In this document: in pieces, positions 1-6,778 of the stretch
How the letters are laid out: every line of letters starts with the position of its first letter
Position numbering within the stretch: the stretch's first letter is position 1
Origin: Bacillota bacterium
GTDB taxonomy: Bacteria > Bacillota > Clostridia > Clostridiales > Caloramatoraceae
Direction of reading: 5' to 3'
Length of the DNA stretch: 12,303 bases
Assembly: GCA_023389275.1 (NCBI GenBank)
Contig: JAEWEN010000014.1
Coordinates: 1 to 12,303 of the forward strand
Notes under the pieces: model-generated
The model's input: only the letters and a program-made list of their open reading frames with translations
Database searches by the model: none
What the model was told of the DNA's origin: nothing
Made by a program: the position numbers and the translations under genes

Positions 1-753
1 GGGGTTTACGAAAAAGCTATGGAACAAGGAAAACTTGCTTTAGCAAATGGAGAGGTTGAAAAGGCTTTATCTTCTTTTGAACTTGCTTTAAATGAAAAGC
101 CAAATAGTAAAGAAGCTAGAGCAGAGTATGAAAGTTTAAATAATAAGTATAAAAATATATTACAGGATATTGACTATTTAAAAGGCTTAGTTAATTCTAA
201 GGATTATTTAGGAGCTCAAGATTATTTAATAAAAATAAGAGGGGACAAGCTTAATAAAGATGCTTTAGAAGTTTTTACAAGGGAATTAGATACATTAGAA
301 AGTTCTATTAATGTAGGTATTTCACAAATGGATAAAGAACCAGAAAAGGTAATAGAAACTCAAACAGTAGTAGAGACTCAAAATACTGTAAACACTAGGG
401 AAATTTATAAGTCTAAGCTTGATGATATTGAAAGAAAGCTTAGTGGTGTTTCTTATATATTTTCAACTGAAGTATATAATGTTTCTAAAGATGATGCAAG
501 AATGGCATTTGAAGAATGGGATTTTGCTATAAATGATATATATAAAGAGTTAAAGGCACAGCTACCTAGTAATAAAATGGAAAAACTAAGAGATACTCAG
601 CGTAAGTGGATAAAGGAAAAAGATAATACTGCAAGTAGTGAATCAGCAAAATATGCAAAGGGTTCAGAGGAAAAGGCTATTCAAGAATATATTACAAAAG
701 CTAGAGTAACAAGGGATAGATGTTATGAACTTCTAAAGTATTATATGTATTAG
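1..753 (+). CDS. TPR-like protein with C-terminal LprI/DUF1311-type domain (5' end outside window)
   Basis: The reading frame is open from base 1 (GVYEKA precedes the first ATG at 19) and no ribosome binding site is visible before that ATG, so the true start is probably upstream and the gene is partial. Counting from ATG 19, residues 1-45 look like a TPR helix pair (alternating small and acidic residues, with ALSSFELAL then NEKPNS). Residues 45-95 are a helical linker. Residues 130-244 resemble the lysozyme-inhibitor LprI N-terminal / DUF1311 family, with the hallmark LRDTQRKWIKEKD near residues 192-204. Family members are often secreted or membrane-anchored, but no signal is visible because the N terminus is missing. 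The function is unknown; lysozyme inhibition should not be assumed from the fold. It is transcriptionally separated from the next gene by a terminator. Confidence 0.75.
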   Translation, partial: GVYEKAMEQGKLALANGEVEKALSSFELALNEKPNSKEARAEYESLNNKYKNILQDIDYLKGLVNSKDYLGAQDYLIKIRGDKLNKDALEVFTRELDTLESSINVGISQMDKEPEKVIETQTVVETQNTVNTREIYKSKLDDIERKLSGVSYIFSTEVYNVSKDDARMAFEEWDFAINDIYKELKAQLPSNKMEKLRDTQRKWIKEKDNTASSESAKYAKGSEEKAIQEYITKARVTRDRCYELLKYYMY

Positions 754-826
754 GATTATCTTATATAGTAAAATTACTATTTTCAATCATATAGTATTTA
801 TGGAAACTTAAGAGAGAATATAGGTC

Positions 827-855
827 AAGGCAAAGCATTAAGCTTTGTCTTTTTT
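827..855 (+). terminator. Rho-independent terminator after the LprI-like gene
   Basis: A 10-bp stem, AAGGCAAAGC (827-836) with GCTTTGTCTT (842-851) including one G-U pair, closes a 5-base loop. A six-T run (850-855) follows or overlaps the 3' arm. It lies about 75 bases past the stop and just before the flagellin promoter. Confidence 0.85.
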
Positions 856-871
856 ACATAAAGTTACATTT

Positions 872-900
872 TTTACATTTCATTTATGATAAAATATATT
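872..900 (+). promoter_or_regulatory. Sigma-A type promoter of the flagellin-VWA gene
   Basis: A -35 box TTTACA (872-877), a 17-base spacer and a -10 box TATATT (895-900) match the housekeeping consensus well. The predicted transcript starts near 907, about 30 bases before the start codon. No motionless-spaced SigD (flagellar) promoter was found here: TAAA at 859-862 is 29 bases from GATAA at 888, against the usual 22. Flagellins are usually transcribed by SigD, so housekeeping control would be unusual. Confidence 0.6.
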
Positions 901-937
901 ACGAAAATATTTTATGGGGTTTAAAGGAAGTGGAAAA

Positions 938-2407
938 ATGAATTTAAATAATGTACAAGGCCTTACTGCTCATAGAAATTTTGCTAAAAGTTGGTATCAA
1001 CAACGTAAGGCTATGGAAAGAATTGAAACTGGAGTTAGGGTAAATGCAGCTGGAGATGATCCAGCAGCTTTAGCATCATCAACTAAACTGAAAATGCAAA
1101 TAAGAGGGTTAGATAAGGCGTATAGAAATTGTGAAGACGGAATATCTTTAATAAGAAATGCAGAAGGTGGATTAAGCCATATTAATGAACAACTTAATCG
1201 TATGAGAGAAATTAGCCTTCAAGCATCTAATGGAACACTAACAGATGAAGATAGAGATTGTCTTGAGAAGGAATTTAAAAACTGTATAGAGTCTATAGAT
1301 AATATTGCAAACTATACAGAGTTTAACACTATTAATGTTTTATCACCACCAATGGTTTTAAAAGATCCTCCACCACCTTTTTCAACTGCAAATTTAGATG
1401 TTGTATTTTTAATAGATAATTCAGGAAGTATGACTGGTAATATAAATAATGTTATACAAGGTATAGAAGGGTTTGTTGATAGTTTTAAAGGTGAAATAAA
1501 CTTAAATGTAGCAACAGTAAATCTTTGTGATACTAGTAACTATACAAAGTTTACTAATGACCCTGAAAAAATTAAAGAAAATGTAAGATTAGATGCTAAG
1601 CATGGAACAGATCCATATGTTGCAATTAAAGAGTCTATACCAACAGGTGAAATAGGAAAAAATTTAGGTTATACTAATAATTCTAAAAAAATATTTATTG
1701 TATTTACTGATACAGGAAACGAAAGGCAAAATTCTTCAGAAGAAGAAGCTAAAAATGCAGTTGAAGGAAATAATGTACATATGGGATTTGATGATGATGA
1801 TATACCTGTATATACATTTTTATTTGAATCTTGGTGGAGTAGGGATACAGAAAGCAGCTTTGATGATATAGTACATTCAACAGGTGGAAATATTTATATG
1901 CCTAAAAGTGCTGAGGATATAAAGAAAAATCTTATTGAGGATTTAACTACAGATATAAAAGAAAATATACCTCGTGATGATTCTCTTTATGAAGAAGGTA
2001 CTATGAAGGATGTGTTTGTTCAAAAAGGTGCTAATGCAAATGAAGGGGTTATAATACCATTGTTTGATGCAAGAGCTAAAAAGCTTGGAATAGATGAACT
2101 ATCTGTTTCGACAAGTGAAGATGCTAAAAAAGCTTTAAATAATATAGATGCTGCTTTGCAAATGGTTTCTAGACAAAGAAGTATTTTTGGGGCTTATGAA
2201 AGTAGACTTGATATAAATATAAGAAGTGTAGAAGATTTAGGAATAAATTTATCAGAATCTGATTCAAGAATAATAAATGCAGATATTGCTAAAGAATTTG
2301 CTAATATGGGAATTGCTAATATATTAAATAGCTCTTCTCAAATAATGATGACACAATCAATAAGAATTTCTGAAAAAATCTCAACAATATTAGAAAACTG
2401 GAAGTAA
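938..2407 (+). CDS. Flagellin with von Willebrand factor A domain in the variable region
   Basis: 489 residues from ATG 938, chosen because AAAGGAAG lies at 923-930 with good spacing and the protein then begins like a flagellin; ATG 914 has no such site. Residues 1-135 are the flagellin D0/D1 N domain: GVRVNAAGDDPAALA, then QIRGLDKAYRN, NRMREISLQ and NYTEFN. A proline-rich linker (136-148, PPPP) leads to a VWA domain (about 152-345). It carries a complete metal-dependent adhesion site: D160-x-S162-x-S164 (DNSGSM), T224 (HGTD) and D258 (FTDTG). Residues 385-489 are the flagellin C domain (QRSIFGAYESRLD, SRIINADIAKE), ending in NWK. It would be exported by the flagellar type III system and polymerise, with VWA facing outward. 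Cysteines 65, 108, 116 and 197 are odd for a flagellin. No other flagellar gene is nearby. It is probably co-transcribed with the MFS gene 29 bases downstream. Confidence 0.93.
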   Translation: MNLNNVQGLTAHRNFAKSWYQQRKAMERIETGVRVNAAGDDPAALASSTKLKMQIRGLDKAYRNCEDGISLIRNAEGGLSHINEQLNRMREISLQASNGTLTDEDRDCLEKEFKNCIESIDNIANYTEFNTINVLSPPMVLKDPPPPFSTANLDVVFLIDNSGSMTGNINNVIQGIEGFVDSFKGEINLNVATVNLCDTSNYTKFTNDPEKIKENVRLDAKHGTDPYVAIKESIPTGEIGKNLGYTNNSKKIFIVFTDTGNERQNSSEEEAKNAVEGNNVHMGFDDDDIPVYTFLFESWWSRDTESSFDDIVHSTGGNIYMPKSAEDIKKNLIEDLTTDIKENIPRDDSLYEEGTMKDVFVQKGANANEGVIIPLFDARAKKLGIDELSVSTSEDAKKALNNIDAALQMVSRQRSIFGAYESRLDINIRSVEDLGINLSESDSRIINADIAKEFANMGIANILNSSSQIMMTQSIRISEKISTILENWK

Positions 2408-2436
2408 TGCTTTAATTAATAATGAAGGTGAGATTA

Positions 2437-4323
2437 ATGACAAAACAAAGTAAAAAAATGAATTTTGGACTAATAATGGCTGTTTACCTACTAGGTATTT
2501 TTATGGGAGCTATTGATACTGGTATTGTAACTCCAGCTAGGGTTGTTATTCAAAACTCTTTATCTGTTGATGAAAAAACAGGTATATGGATGATAACAAT
2601 TTATACTCTTGCATATGCTGCAAGTATTCCTATTATGGGTAAGCTTGCAGATAAGTTTGGTAGAAAGTATGTTTATCTTTCTAGTATATTTTTATTTGGT
2701 ATAGGTTCTTTATTTTGTGGACTATCACAGGATTTTGGAAGCTTTAGTATGCTTCTTATAGCTAGGGTTGTTCAAGCCATTGGTGGAGGTGGAATAGTAC
2801 CAGTTGCAACAGCAGAGTTTGGTACAACATTTCCTAAAGAAAAAATGGGACTTGCTCTTGGCTTAGTAGGTGGTGTATATGGTATAGCAAATATATTTGG
2901 TGCATCAGCAGGAAGTGCTATACTAGATTTATTTGGTAAAGACAATTGGCAGTTTATTTTCTATGTTAATATTCCAATTACTATATTTATATTAATTGCA
3001 GGATTTATATGCTTACCTAATAATAAGGATGTTAATGTTAAGAAAATAGATATAAGTGGAATTACTATTTTAACTGTAATGGTTTTAAGTCTTTTGTATG
3101 GACTTAAAAATATAGACTTTTTTGATTTTAAAAACACTTTGTTAAGTACAAGTGTATATCCATTTCTAATAGTGTTTATTGTTTTACTTCCTTTATTTGT
3201 ATTTGTAGAAAAAAGAGCAGAGGATCCTGTTATAAATCTATCTTATTTTAAAAATTCAAGAATTATAATAACTCTTATTTTAGCTTTTATAACAGGTGTG
3301 GTTTTAATGGGTATGATTTTTGTACCACAGTTTTCAGAAAATGCTTTAAAAATATCATCAGGAAGTGGTGGATATTTTGTTTTAATTCTAGGTTTATTTG
3401 CAGGTGTTGGAGCACCAATATCAGGAAAGTTAATTGATAAATTTGGAGTTAAAATTGTTTTAGGATTTGGATTTTTAGCATCTATTTTTGGTTCTTTATA
3501 CCTTATTTTAGTAACTACAAACTATCCTAGTATGTTAAATGTTATTGTAAGTTTAATAATAATAGGTCTTGGTATAGGGTTTACTATGGGAACACCACTT
3601 AATTATATGATGCTAGACAATACAAAGGTAGAAGAGTCAAACTCTGCATTAGCTACAGTTTCTCTTATAAGGTCTATTGGTACATCTATTGCACCAGCTA
3701 TTATGGTAGGATTTATTGCACATGCAGGAATTGGGGCACAAACAAATATTATGAAGCTACTACCAAATGAAGTTTCAATACCGCCTTTACCATATGCTAA
3801 AGAACTTACTGAAGGGCTTAATAATGTTAAAGGCGTAAATATACCTGATTTGTCTATGGATAAAGTAAAGTTTAATACATCAGGTAAAATAGAAGGGGCT
3901 ATGCCTAAAAAGTTAGTAGATTTGGTGCAGTCATCAGATGTAACAAATATTACCAATAATACTAAGTTAATAGCTTCCTTTATGTTTGATAAAATGACTC
4001 CAAATATAATATTAAATATAGAAAAAGGGTTAGACAGTGCTACTGAAGGAATAAAAAATAGTGTTCCTAAAGAAGCTGTAGGGGAAATGCCTTTTTACGT
4101 TAAAGATACCTTAATGAAAATAGATACTTTAAAAGAGGCACTTCCAGAAGCTTTTAATAAAGCAAAGCAAAATTATATATCTGAAATAGAGAAAAATAAG
4201 ACTTCAATAGAAAGTGAGTTTCAAACATCATTAAATAAAGGATTTAAACAGCTTTATTTAACTGTTACTATATCATCGATTGTTGGACTTGTACTTCTTT
4301 GTTTTTATAGGAAAAAGGCGTAG
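2437..4323 (+). CDS. DHA2-family MFS exporter with large extracellular insert
   Basis: 628 residues. ATG 2437 is preferred over 2422 because AAGGTGAG (2425-2432) precedes it. This is a proton-driven exporter of the 14-helix DHA2 (EmrB/QacA-like) type: GAIDTGIVTPA in helix 1, motif A GKLADKFGRK (68-77), motif B IARVVQAIGGGGI (R110), a motif-C-like glycine-rich stretch (142-162, without the usual Gly-Pro) and WQFIFYVNIP (171-180). Between the last two helices lies a soluble segment of about 170 residues (436-605), rich in Lys, Asn and Ser, mostly helical in appearance, followed by a final helix and RKKA. Standard DHA2 members are about 450-550 residues with a short loop there. No fusion protein (EmrA-like) gene is adjacent. 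The substrate is unknown. No terminator separates it from the flagellin gene. Confidence 0.9.
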   Translation: MTKQSKKMNFGLIMAVYLLGIFMGAIDTGIVTPARVVIQNSLSVDEKTGIWMITIYTLAYAASIPIMGKLADKFGRKYVYLSSIFLFGIGSLFCGLSQDFGSFSMLLIARVVQAIGGGGIVPVATAEFGTTFPKEKMGLALGLVGGVYGIANIFGASAGSAILDLFGKDNWQFIFYVNIPITIFILIAGFICLPNNKDVNVKKIDISGITILTVMVLSLLYGLKNIDFFDFKNTLLSTSVYPFLIVFIVLLPLFVFVEKRAEDPVINLSYFKNSRIIITLILAFITGVVLMGMIFVPQFSENALKISSGSGGYFVLILGLFAGVGAPISGKLIDKFGVKIVLGFGFLASIFGSLYLILVTTNYPSMLNVIVSLIIIGLGIGFTMGTPLNYMMLDNTKVEESNSALATVSLIRSIGTSIAPAIMVGFIAHAGIGAQTNIMKLLPNEVSIPPLPYAKELTEGLNNVKGVNIPDLSMDKVKFNTSGKIEGAMPKKLVDLVQSSDVTNITNNTKLIASFMFDKMTPNIILNIEKGLDSATEGIKNSVPKEAVGEMPFYVKDTLMKIDTLKEALPEAFNKAKQNYISEIEKNKTSIESEFQTSLNKGFKQLYLTVTISSIVGLVLLCFYRKKA

Positions 4324-4340
4324 TTATCTACGCCTTTTTT
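4312..4340 (+). terminator. Terminator overlapping the end of the MFS gene
   Basis: The stem is AAAAAGGCGTAG (4312-4323) with CTACGCCTTTTT (4328-4339), loop TTAT, and the T run continues to 4340. The TAG stop codon is the last three bases of the 5' arm, so the coding region and terminator overlap. Confidence 0.95.
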
Positions 4341-4381
4341 ATTTTACCCCTATAATAATTACTTTTTTTACAAAAAAAGTA

Positions 4382-4408
4382 TAATGATTTAAAAAGCCTT
4401 TGCGATAA
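4382..4408 (+). promoter_or_regulatory. Possible SigD-like promoter before the Ig-like secreted protein
   Basis: TAAT (4382-4385), 15 bases, then TGCGATAA (4401-4408) resembles the flagellar sigma consensus TAAA-N15-CCGATAA. A sigma-A reading also exists: TTGCGA (4400-4405), 17 bases, TTTAAT (4423-4428). The sequence does not decide between them. Confidence 0.35.
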
Positions 4409-4417
4409 TATAAGTGT

Positions 4418-4454
4418 AAAACTTTAATTGGATATTTAATTTAATTAAAGTTTT
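4418..4454 (+). repeat. Perfect 12-bp inverted repeat in the leader of the Ig-like gene
   Basis: AAAACTTTAATT (4418-4429) is the exact reverse complement of AATTAAAGTTTT (4443-4454), with a 13-base spacer, and ends 28 bases before the start codon. It has only one G-C pair per arm, so the RNA hairpin would be weak. It could be a DNA operator or an attenuator, since TTTTT follows the 3' arm. Confidence 0.6.
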
Positions 4455-4482
4455 TGTAATAAAAATGAAAAGTGGTGGGGAA

Positions 4483-4923
4483 ATGATAAAGAAAATTGCA
4501 ATTATGTTATCAGTAGCAACGTTAATGATTTTTTCATTTGTTGATACTAAAGAAGCATTAGGAGAAAAGTATAATTACTCAGTTGTAACATATGATAAGG
4601 AGCTTAAAGTTTCGGTAACTGATGATGAAAATGGAATCTCGAGTAATCAATCCTCAATAGTAGATGATAAACCTATATCAAGTAATTCTAAACCAGAAAT
4701 ACACCTTGAGGATAAAATTGTTTCACAAGATGAAAAGTTTAATATATTAAGTGGAATTACAGCTATAGATAAGGAAGATGGAGATATAACAGACAATATA
4801 GACATTAAAATAACTAACTTTATAAATAGTATTCCAGGAGAATATAAAGTTGTGTATATTGTTTCAGATAGTGATGGAAATACAGTAGAAAAAGAAAGAA
4901 AAATAACAGTTGTTTCAAAATAG
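4483..4923 (+). CDS. Secreted Ig-like (DUF5011-type) protein
   Basis: 146 residues from ATG 4483, preceded by GGTGGGG (4474-4480). The in-frame ATG at 4465 has no ribosome binding site and would add MKSGGE before an otherwise normal signal peptide. Residues 1-25 are a signal peptide (MIKKIAIM, then a hydrophobic core). Residues 26-68 are a polar linker rich in Ser, Asp and Asn. Residues 69-145 form a single bacterial Ig-like domain of the DUF5011/HYR kind: ITAIDKEDGDITDNI, PGEYKVVYIVSDSDGNT, and a final ITVV strand. Such domains act as spacers or adhesion modules on surface proteins. There is no lipobox, LPXTG signal or cell-wall-binding repeat, so the protein is probably released or held by another factor. 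It has its own upstream region and looks monocistronic. Confidence 0.8.
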   Translation: MIKKIAIMLSVATLMIFSFVDTKEALGEKYNYSVVTYDKELKVSVTDDENGISSNQSSIVDDKPISSNSKPEIHLEDKIVSQDEKFNILSGITAIDKEDGDITDNIDIKITNFINSIPGEYKVVYIVSDSDGNTVEKERKITVVSK

Positions 4924-4933
4924 ATTGGTTAAG

Positions 4934-4987
4934 TAGCTTAAACTGAATAAGGCAATTTAAGCTAGTTAGAAATAGTACAGCTGACTA
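4934..4987 (+). other. Two adjacent inverted repeats in the 4924-5146 intergenic region
   Basis: TAGCTTAAA (4934-4942) pairs perfectly with TTTAAGCTA (4956-4964). TAGTTAG (4963-4969) pairs with CTGACTA (4981-4987), including one G-U. The arms overlap by two bases, so they could stack or compete. This may be transcript 3' end structure or the leader of the following transporter operon. It matches no riboswitch class that I recognise. Confidence 0.35.
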
Positions 4988-5033
4988 TAGAGACTTTACA
5001 GGTTTAATTAATTAAATAAATCTAATTAATAGG

Positions 5034-5084
5034 GGTAACAATTATAGGCATTTTCTATAGTTGTTACCATTTATTTTTGTTTGT
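5034..5084 (+). terminator. Strong hairpin with T-rich tail between the Ig-like gene and the ABC operon
   Basis: A 14-bp stem, GGTAACAATTATAG (5034-5047) with CTATAGTTGTTACC (5055-5068), has one G-U pair and a 7-base loop, followed by ATTTATTTTTGTTTG. It is 110 bases past the previous stop and about 60 before the next gene's ribosome binding site. It is either the terminator of the Ig-like gene or an attenuator of the transporter operon. No convincing promoter was found between it and the transporter gene. Confidence 0.75.
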
Positions 5085-5146
5085 GCTACATTTATTATGA
5101 AATATTTTCAAATTGTTTAAAGTGAATATAAAATGGAGGGGTAAAT

Positions 5147-5971
5147 ATGAAACTTAAAAAATTTGTTTCTGCAGCTTTGATTACTGTTTTAGCTGCAACT
5201 GCTTTAGTTGGATGTAGTAGCAAGGATAAGGAAACAGTAGCAAAGTCAGAGGATAAAAAAGGCGAAAAGGTTATTAATGTAGGAACATCAGGAGAATATT
5301 TTCCATGGTGTTTTAAAAAAGAGGACAAGCTTCAAGGATTTGAAATTGATGTTTGGGATGAAATAGGAAAAAGAAGTGATTATAAGGTAGAATATAAGGT
5401 GTCTAAGTTTAGTGGACTTATGGGAATGCTTGATGCAGGTCAAATAGACACTGTAGCACACCAAATTTCTGTTACACCTGAGCGTTTAGAAAAATATGAT
5501 TTTAGTGAAGTTTATGCATATAGTGGTTATAGTTTAGTAGTGAAAAACGATAGTAATTTTAAAGCACTTCAAGATTTTAAAGGAAAAAAAGTAGGATGTG
5601 TTTTAGGGGGAAATGGTGAAAAAACTTTAAGAGAATTAAGTGAGAAAAATAATCTTGCACTTGAGATTGTTACATATGATGGAACCCCTATGGAAAAAGA
5701 CGTTGAAATAGGAAGAATTGATGCTGCATGGTATGGGACTATTAAAGCTAAAACAACAATAGAAAAGGAACAACTTAAATTAAAACTTATGGAAGGAAAT
5801 CATGTACATGAAATTAATAAATATCCTTTCCAAAAGTTAGATAAAAAGCCTGAAAATAAGGAAAAAGTAGAAGCTATTAATAAAGCAATAATTTCTATGA
5901 GAGAAGATGGTACACTAAAAAAACTTTCAGAAAAATGGTTTGAAGAAGATATTACTGCTGAGAAAAAATAG
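5147..5971 (+). CDS. Amino-acid ABC transporter substrate-binding lipoprotein (family 3, cystine/polar type)
   Basis: 274 residues; ATG 5147 follows GGAGGGG (5135-5141). The N terminus is a lipoprotein signal with lipobox L20-V21-G22-C23, so the mature protein is lipid-anchored on the outer face of the membrane. The rest is a type 3 periplasmic-binding fold: INVGTSGEYFPW, LQGFEIDVWDEIGKR, then GMLDAGQIDTVAHQISVTPER and YDFSEVYAYSGYSLVV. The C terminus (AIISMREDGTLKKLSEKWFEED) is typical of cystine and polar amino-acid binding proteins such as the TcyA group. The exact ligand cannot be told from sequence. It forms an operon with the permease 12 bases downstream. Confidence 0.9.
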   Translation: MKLKKFVSAALITVLAATALVGCSSKDKETVAKSEDKKGEKVINVGTSGEYFPWCFKKEDKLQGFEIDVWDEIGKRSDYKVEYKVSKFSGLMGMLDAGQIDTVAHQISVTPERLEKYDFSEVYAYSGYSLVVKNDSNFKALQDFKGKKVGCVLGGNGEKTLRELSEKNNLALEIVTYDGTPMEKDVEIGRIDAAWYGTIKAKTTIEKEQLKLKLMEGNHVHEINKYPFQKLDKKPENKEKVEAINKAIISMREDGTLKKLSEKWFEEDITAEKK

Positions 5972-5983
5972 TTAGAGGTATTT

Positions 5984-6652
5984 ATGAGTGTATTTGATAT
6001 AGATTTTTTTCTAAATCTTTTTCCATTAATGGCAAAGTATTTACTAGTAACTTTTAAAATATCTATATATTCTTTAATAATAGGTTTTTCTATAGCTTTA
6101 GTTATGTGTATAGGTATAAATATGAAATTAAGATTTATAACTCCAATTATAAAAATATGGATATCGTTTTTTAGAGCAACACCATTAATAGCACAGTTAT
6201 TTTTCTTTTATTTTGGTGTAGTTCAAATATTTCCTTTTTTAACTTCTATGTCTTCTTTTACAGCGGCAGTTATAACACTTGGTTTTAATTCTTCAGCTTA
6301 TATGGCAGAAAGTTTAAGAGGTGCTCTTTTATCTGTTGATAAAGGACAAATGGAGGCATCTTTATCTCTTGGAATGAATTATTTTCAATCAATGAAAAGT
6401 GTAATATTGCCTCAAGCTATAAGAGTTGCTATACCATCACTATTTAATAGTTTTTGTGATATAGTAAAAGGATCTTCACTTGCTTTCACAATAGGAGTTA
6501 CAGAAATAATGGCTGTTGCGCAAATGGAAGGATCGTCAGCATATAGATTTTTTGAATCTTTTTCAGCTGTAATAATAATGTATTGGGGAATTATTTCTTT
6601 ATTAACATATATGCAAACAAGACTTGAGAGAAAATTAAGTTTGTCGTACTAA
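5984..6652 (+). CDS. Amino-acid ABC transporter permease (HisM/GlnP type)
   Basis: 222 residues, the usual length. AGAGGT lies 6-11 bases before ATG 5984. About five membrane helices are visible, with FFRATPLIAQLFFFYFG typical of the family and the EAA loop EASLSLGMNYFQSMKSVILPQA at about residues 125-146, which contacts the ATPase. It works with the lipoprotein encoded upstream to import an amino acid. No ATP-binding protein gene follows: a terminator and an unrelated operon come next. The ATPase must therefore be encoded elsewhere or shared with another importer. Confidence 0.92.
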   Translation: MSVFDIDFFLNLFPLMAKYLLVTFKISIYSLIIGFSIALVMCIGINMKLRFITPIIKIWISFFRATPLIAQLFFFYFGVVQIFPFLTSMSSFTAAVITLGFNSSAYMAESLRGALLSVDKGQMEASLSLGMNYFQSMKSVILPQAIRVAIPSLFNSFCDIVKGSSLAFTIGVTEIMAVAQMEGSSAYRFFESFSAVIIMYWGIISLLTYMQTRLERKLSLSY

Positions 6653-6690
6653 ATATAGATTAAAACTAAAAAATATTAATTATTTTACTT

Positions 6691-6718
6691 AAAAGTGTAG
6701 TTTAAACTACACTTTTTT
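6691..6718 (+). terminator. Palindromic terminator after the ABC permease
   Basis: AAAAGTGTAGTTT (6691-6703) and AAACTACACTTTT (6704-6716) form a perfect 26-base palindrome; as RNA this gives an 11-bp stem with a 4-base loop and a T run to 6718. It ends six bases before the next promoter and could terminate transcription from either side. Confidence 0.92.
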
Positions 6719-6724
6719 ATTTTA

Positions 6725-6753
6725 TTGAATTGTATAATTTTCAAGTATATACT
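6725..6753 (+). promoter_or_regulatory. Sigma-A type promoter of the MBOAT/DHHW operon
   Basis: TTGAAT (6725-6730), 17 bases, TATACT (6748-6753). The predicted start near 6760 leaves only a few bases before the GGAGGTGA site, which favours a translation start later than GTG 6767. Confidence 0.65.
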
Positions 6754-6762
6754 GTTAGTGGT

Positions 6763-6778
6763 GGAGGTGAGAAATATA
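6763..6778 (+). promoter_or_regulatory. Ribosome binding site with a possible ATA start codon
   Basis: GGAGGTGA (6763-6770) is a near-perfect site whose GGAGG core lies 8 bases before ATA at 6776-6778. The codons after it read VFSSLIFLFVFLP, which is how AlgI/DltB-like proteins normally begin right after Met. The only nearby conventional start, GTG 6767, lies inside the site itself, and TTG 6725 lies in the promoter. Confidence 0.5.

Noticed and set aside
859..892. TAAA and GATAA before the flagellin gene as a SigD promoter
   Set aside because: Their distance (29 bases from TAAA to GATAA) is seven longer than the usual 22; the TTTACA-N17-TATATT promoter is the better explanation.
3603..3956. 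Minus-strand ORF of 117 codons inside the MFS gene
   Set aside because: It lies fully inside a well-supported gene, has no ribosome binding site and resembles no family; it is an antisense shadow.
5095..5328. Minus-strand ORF over the start of the binding-protein gene
   Set aside because: It overlaps the leader, ribosome binding site and signal peptide of a clear lipoprotein gene; composition and lack of a start context mark it as a shadow.
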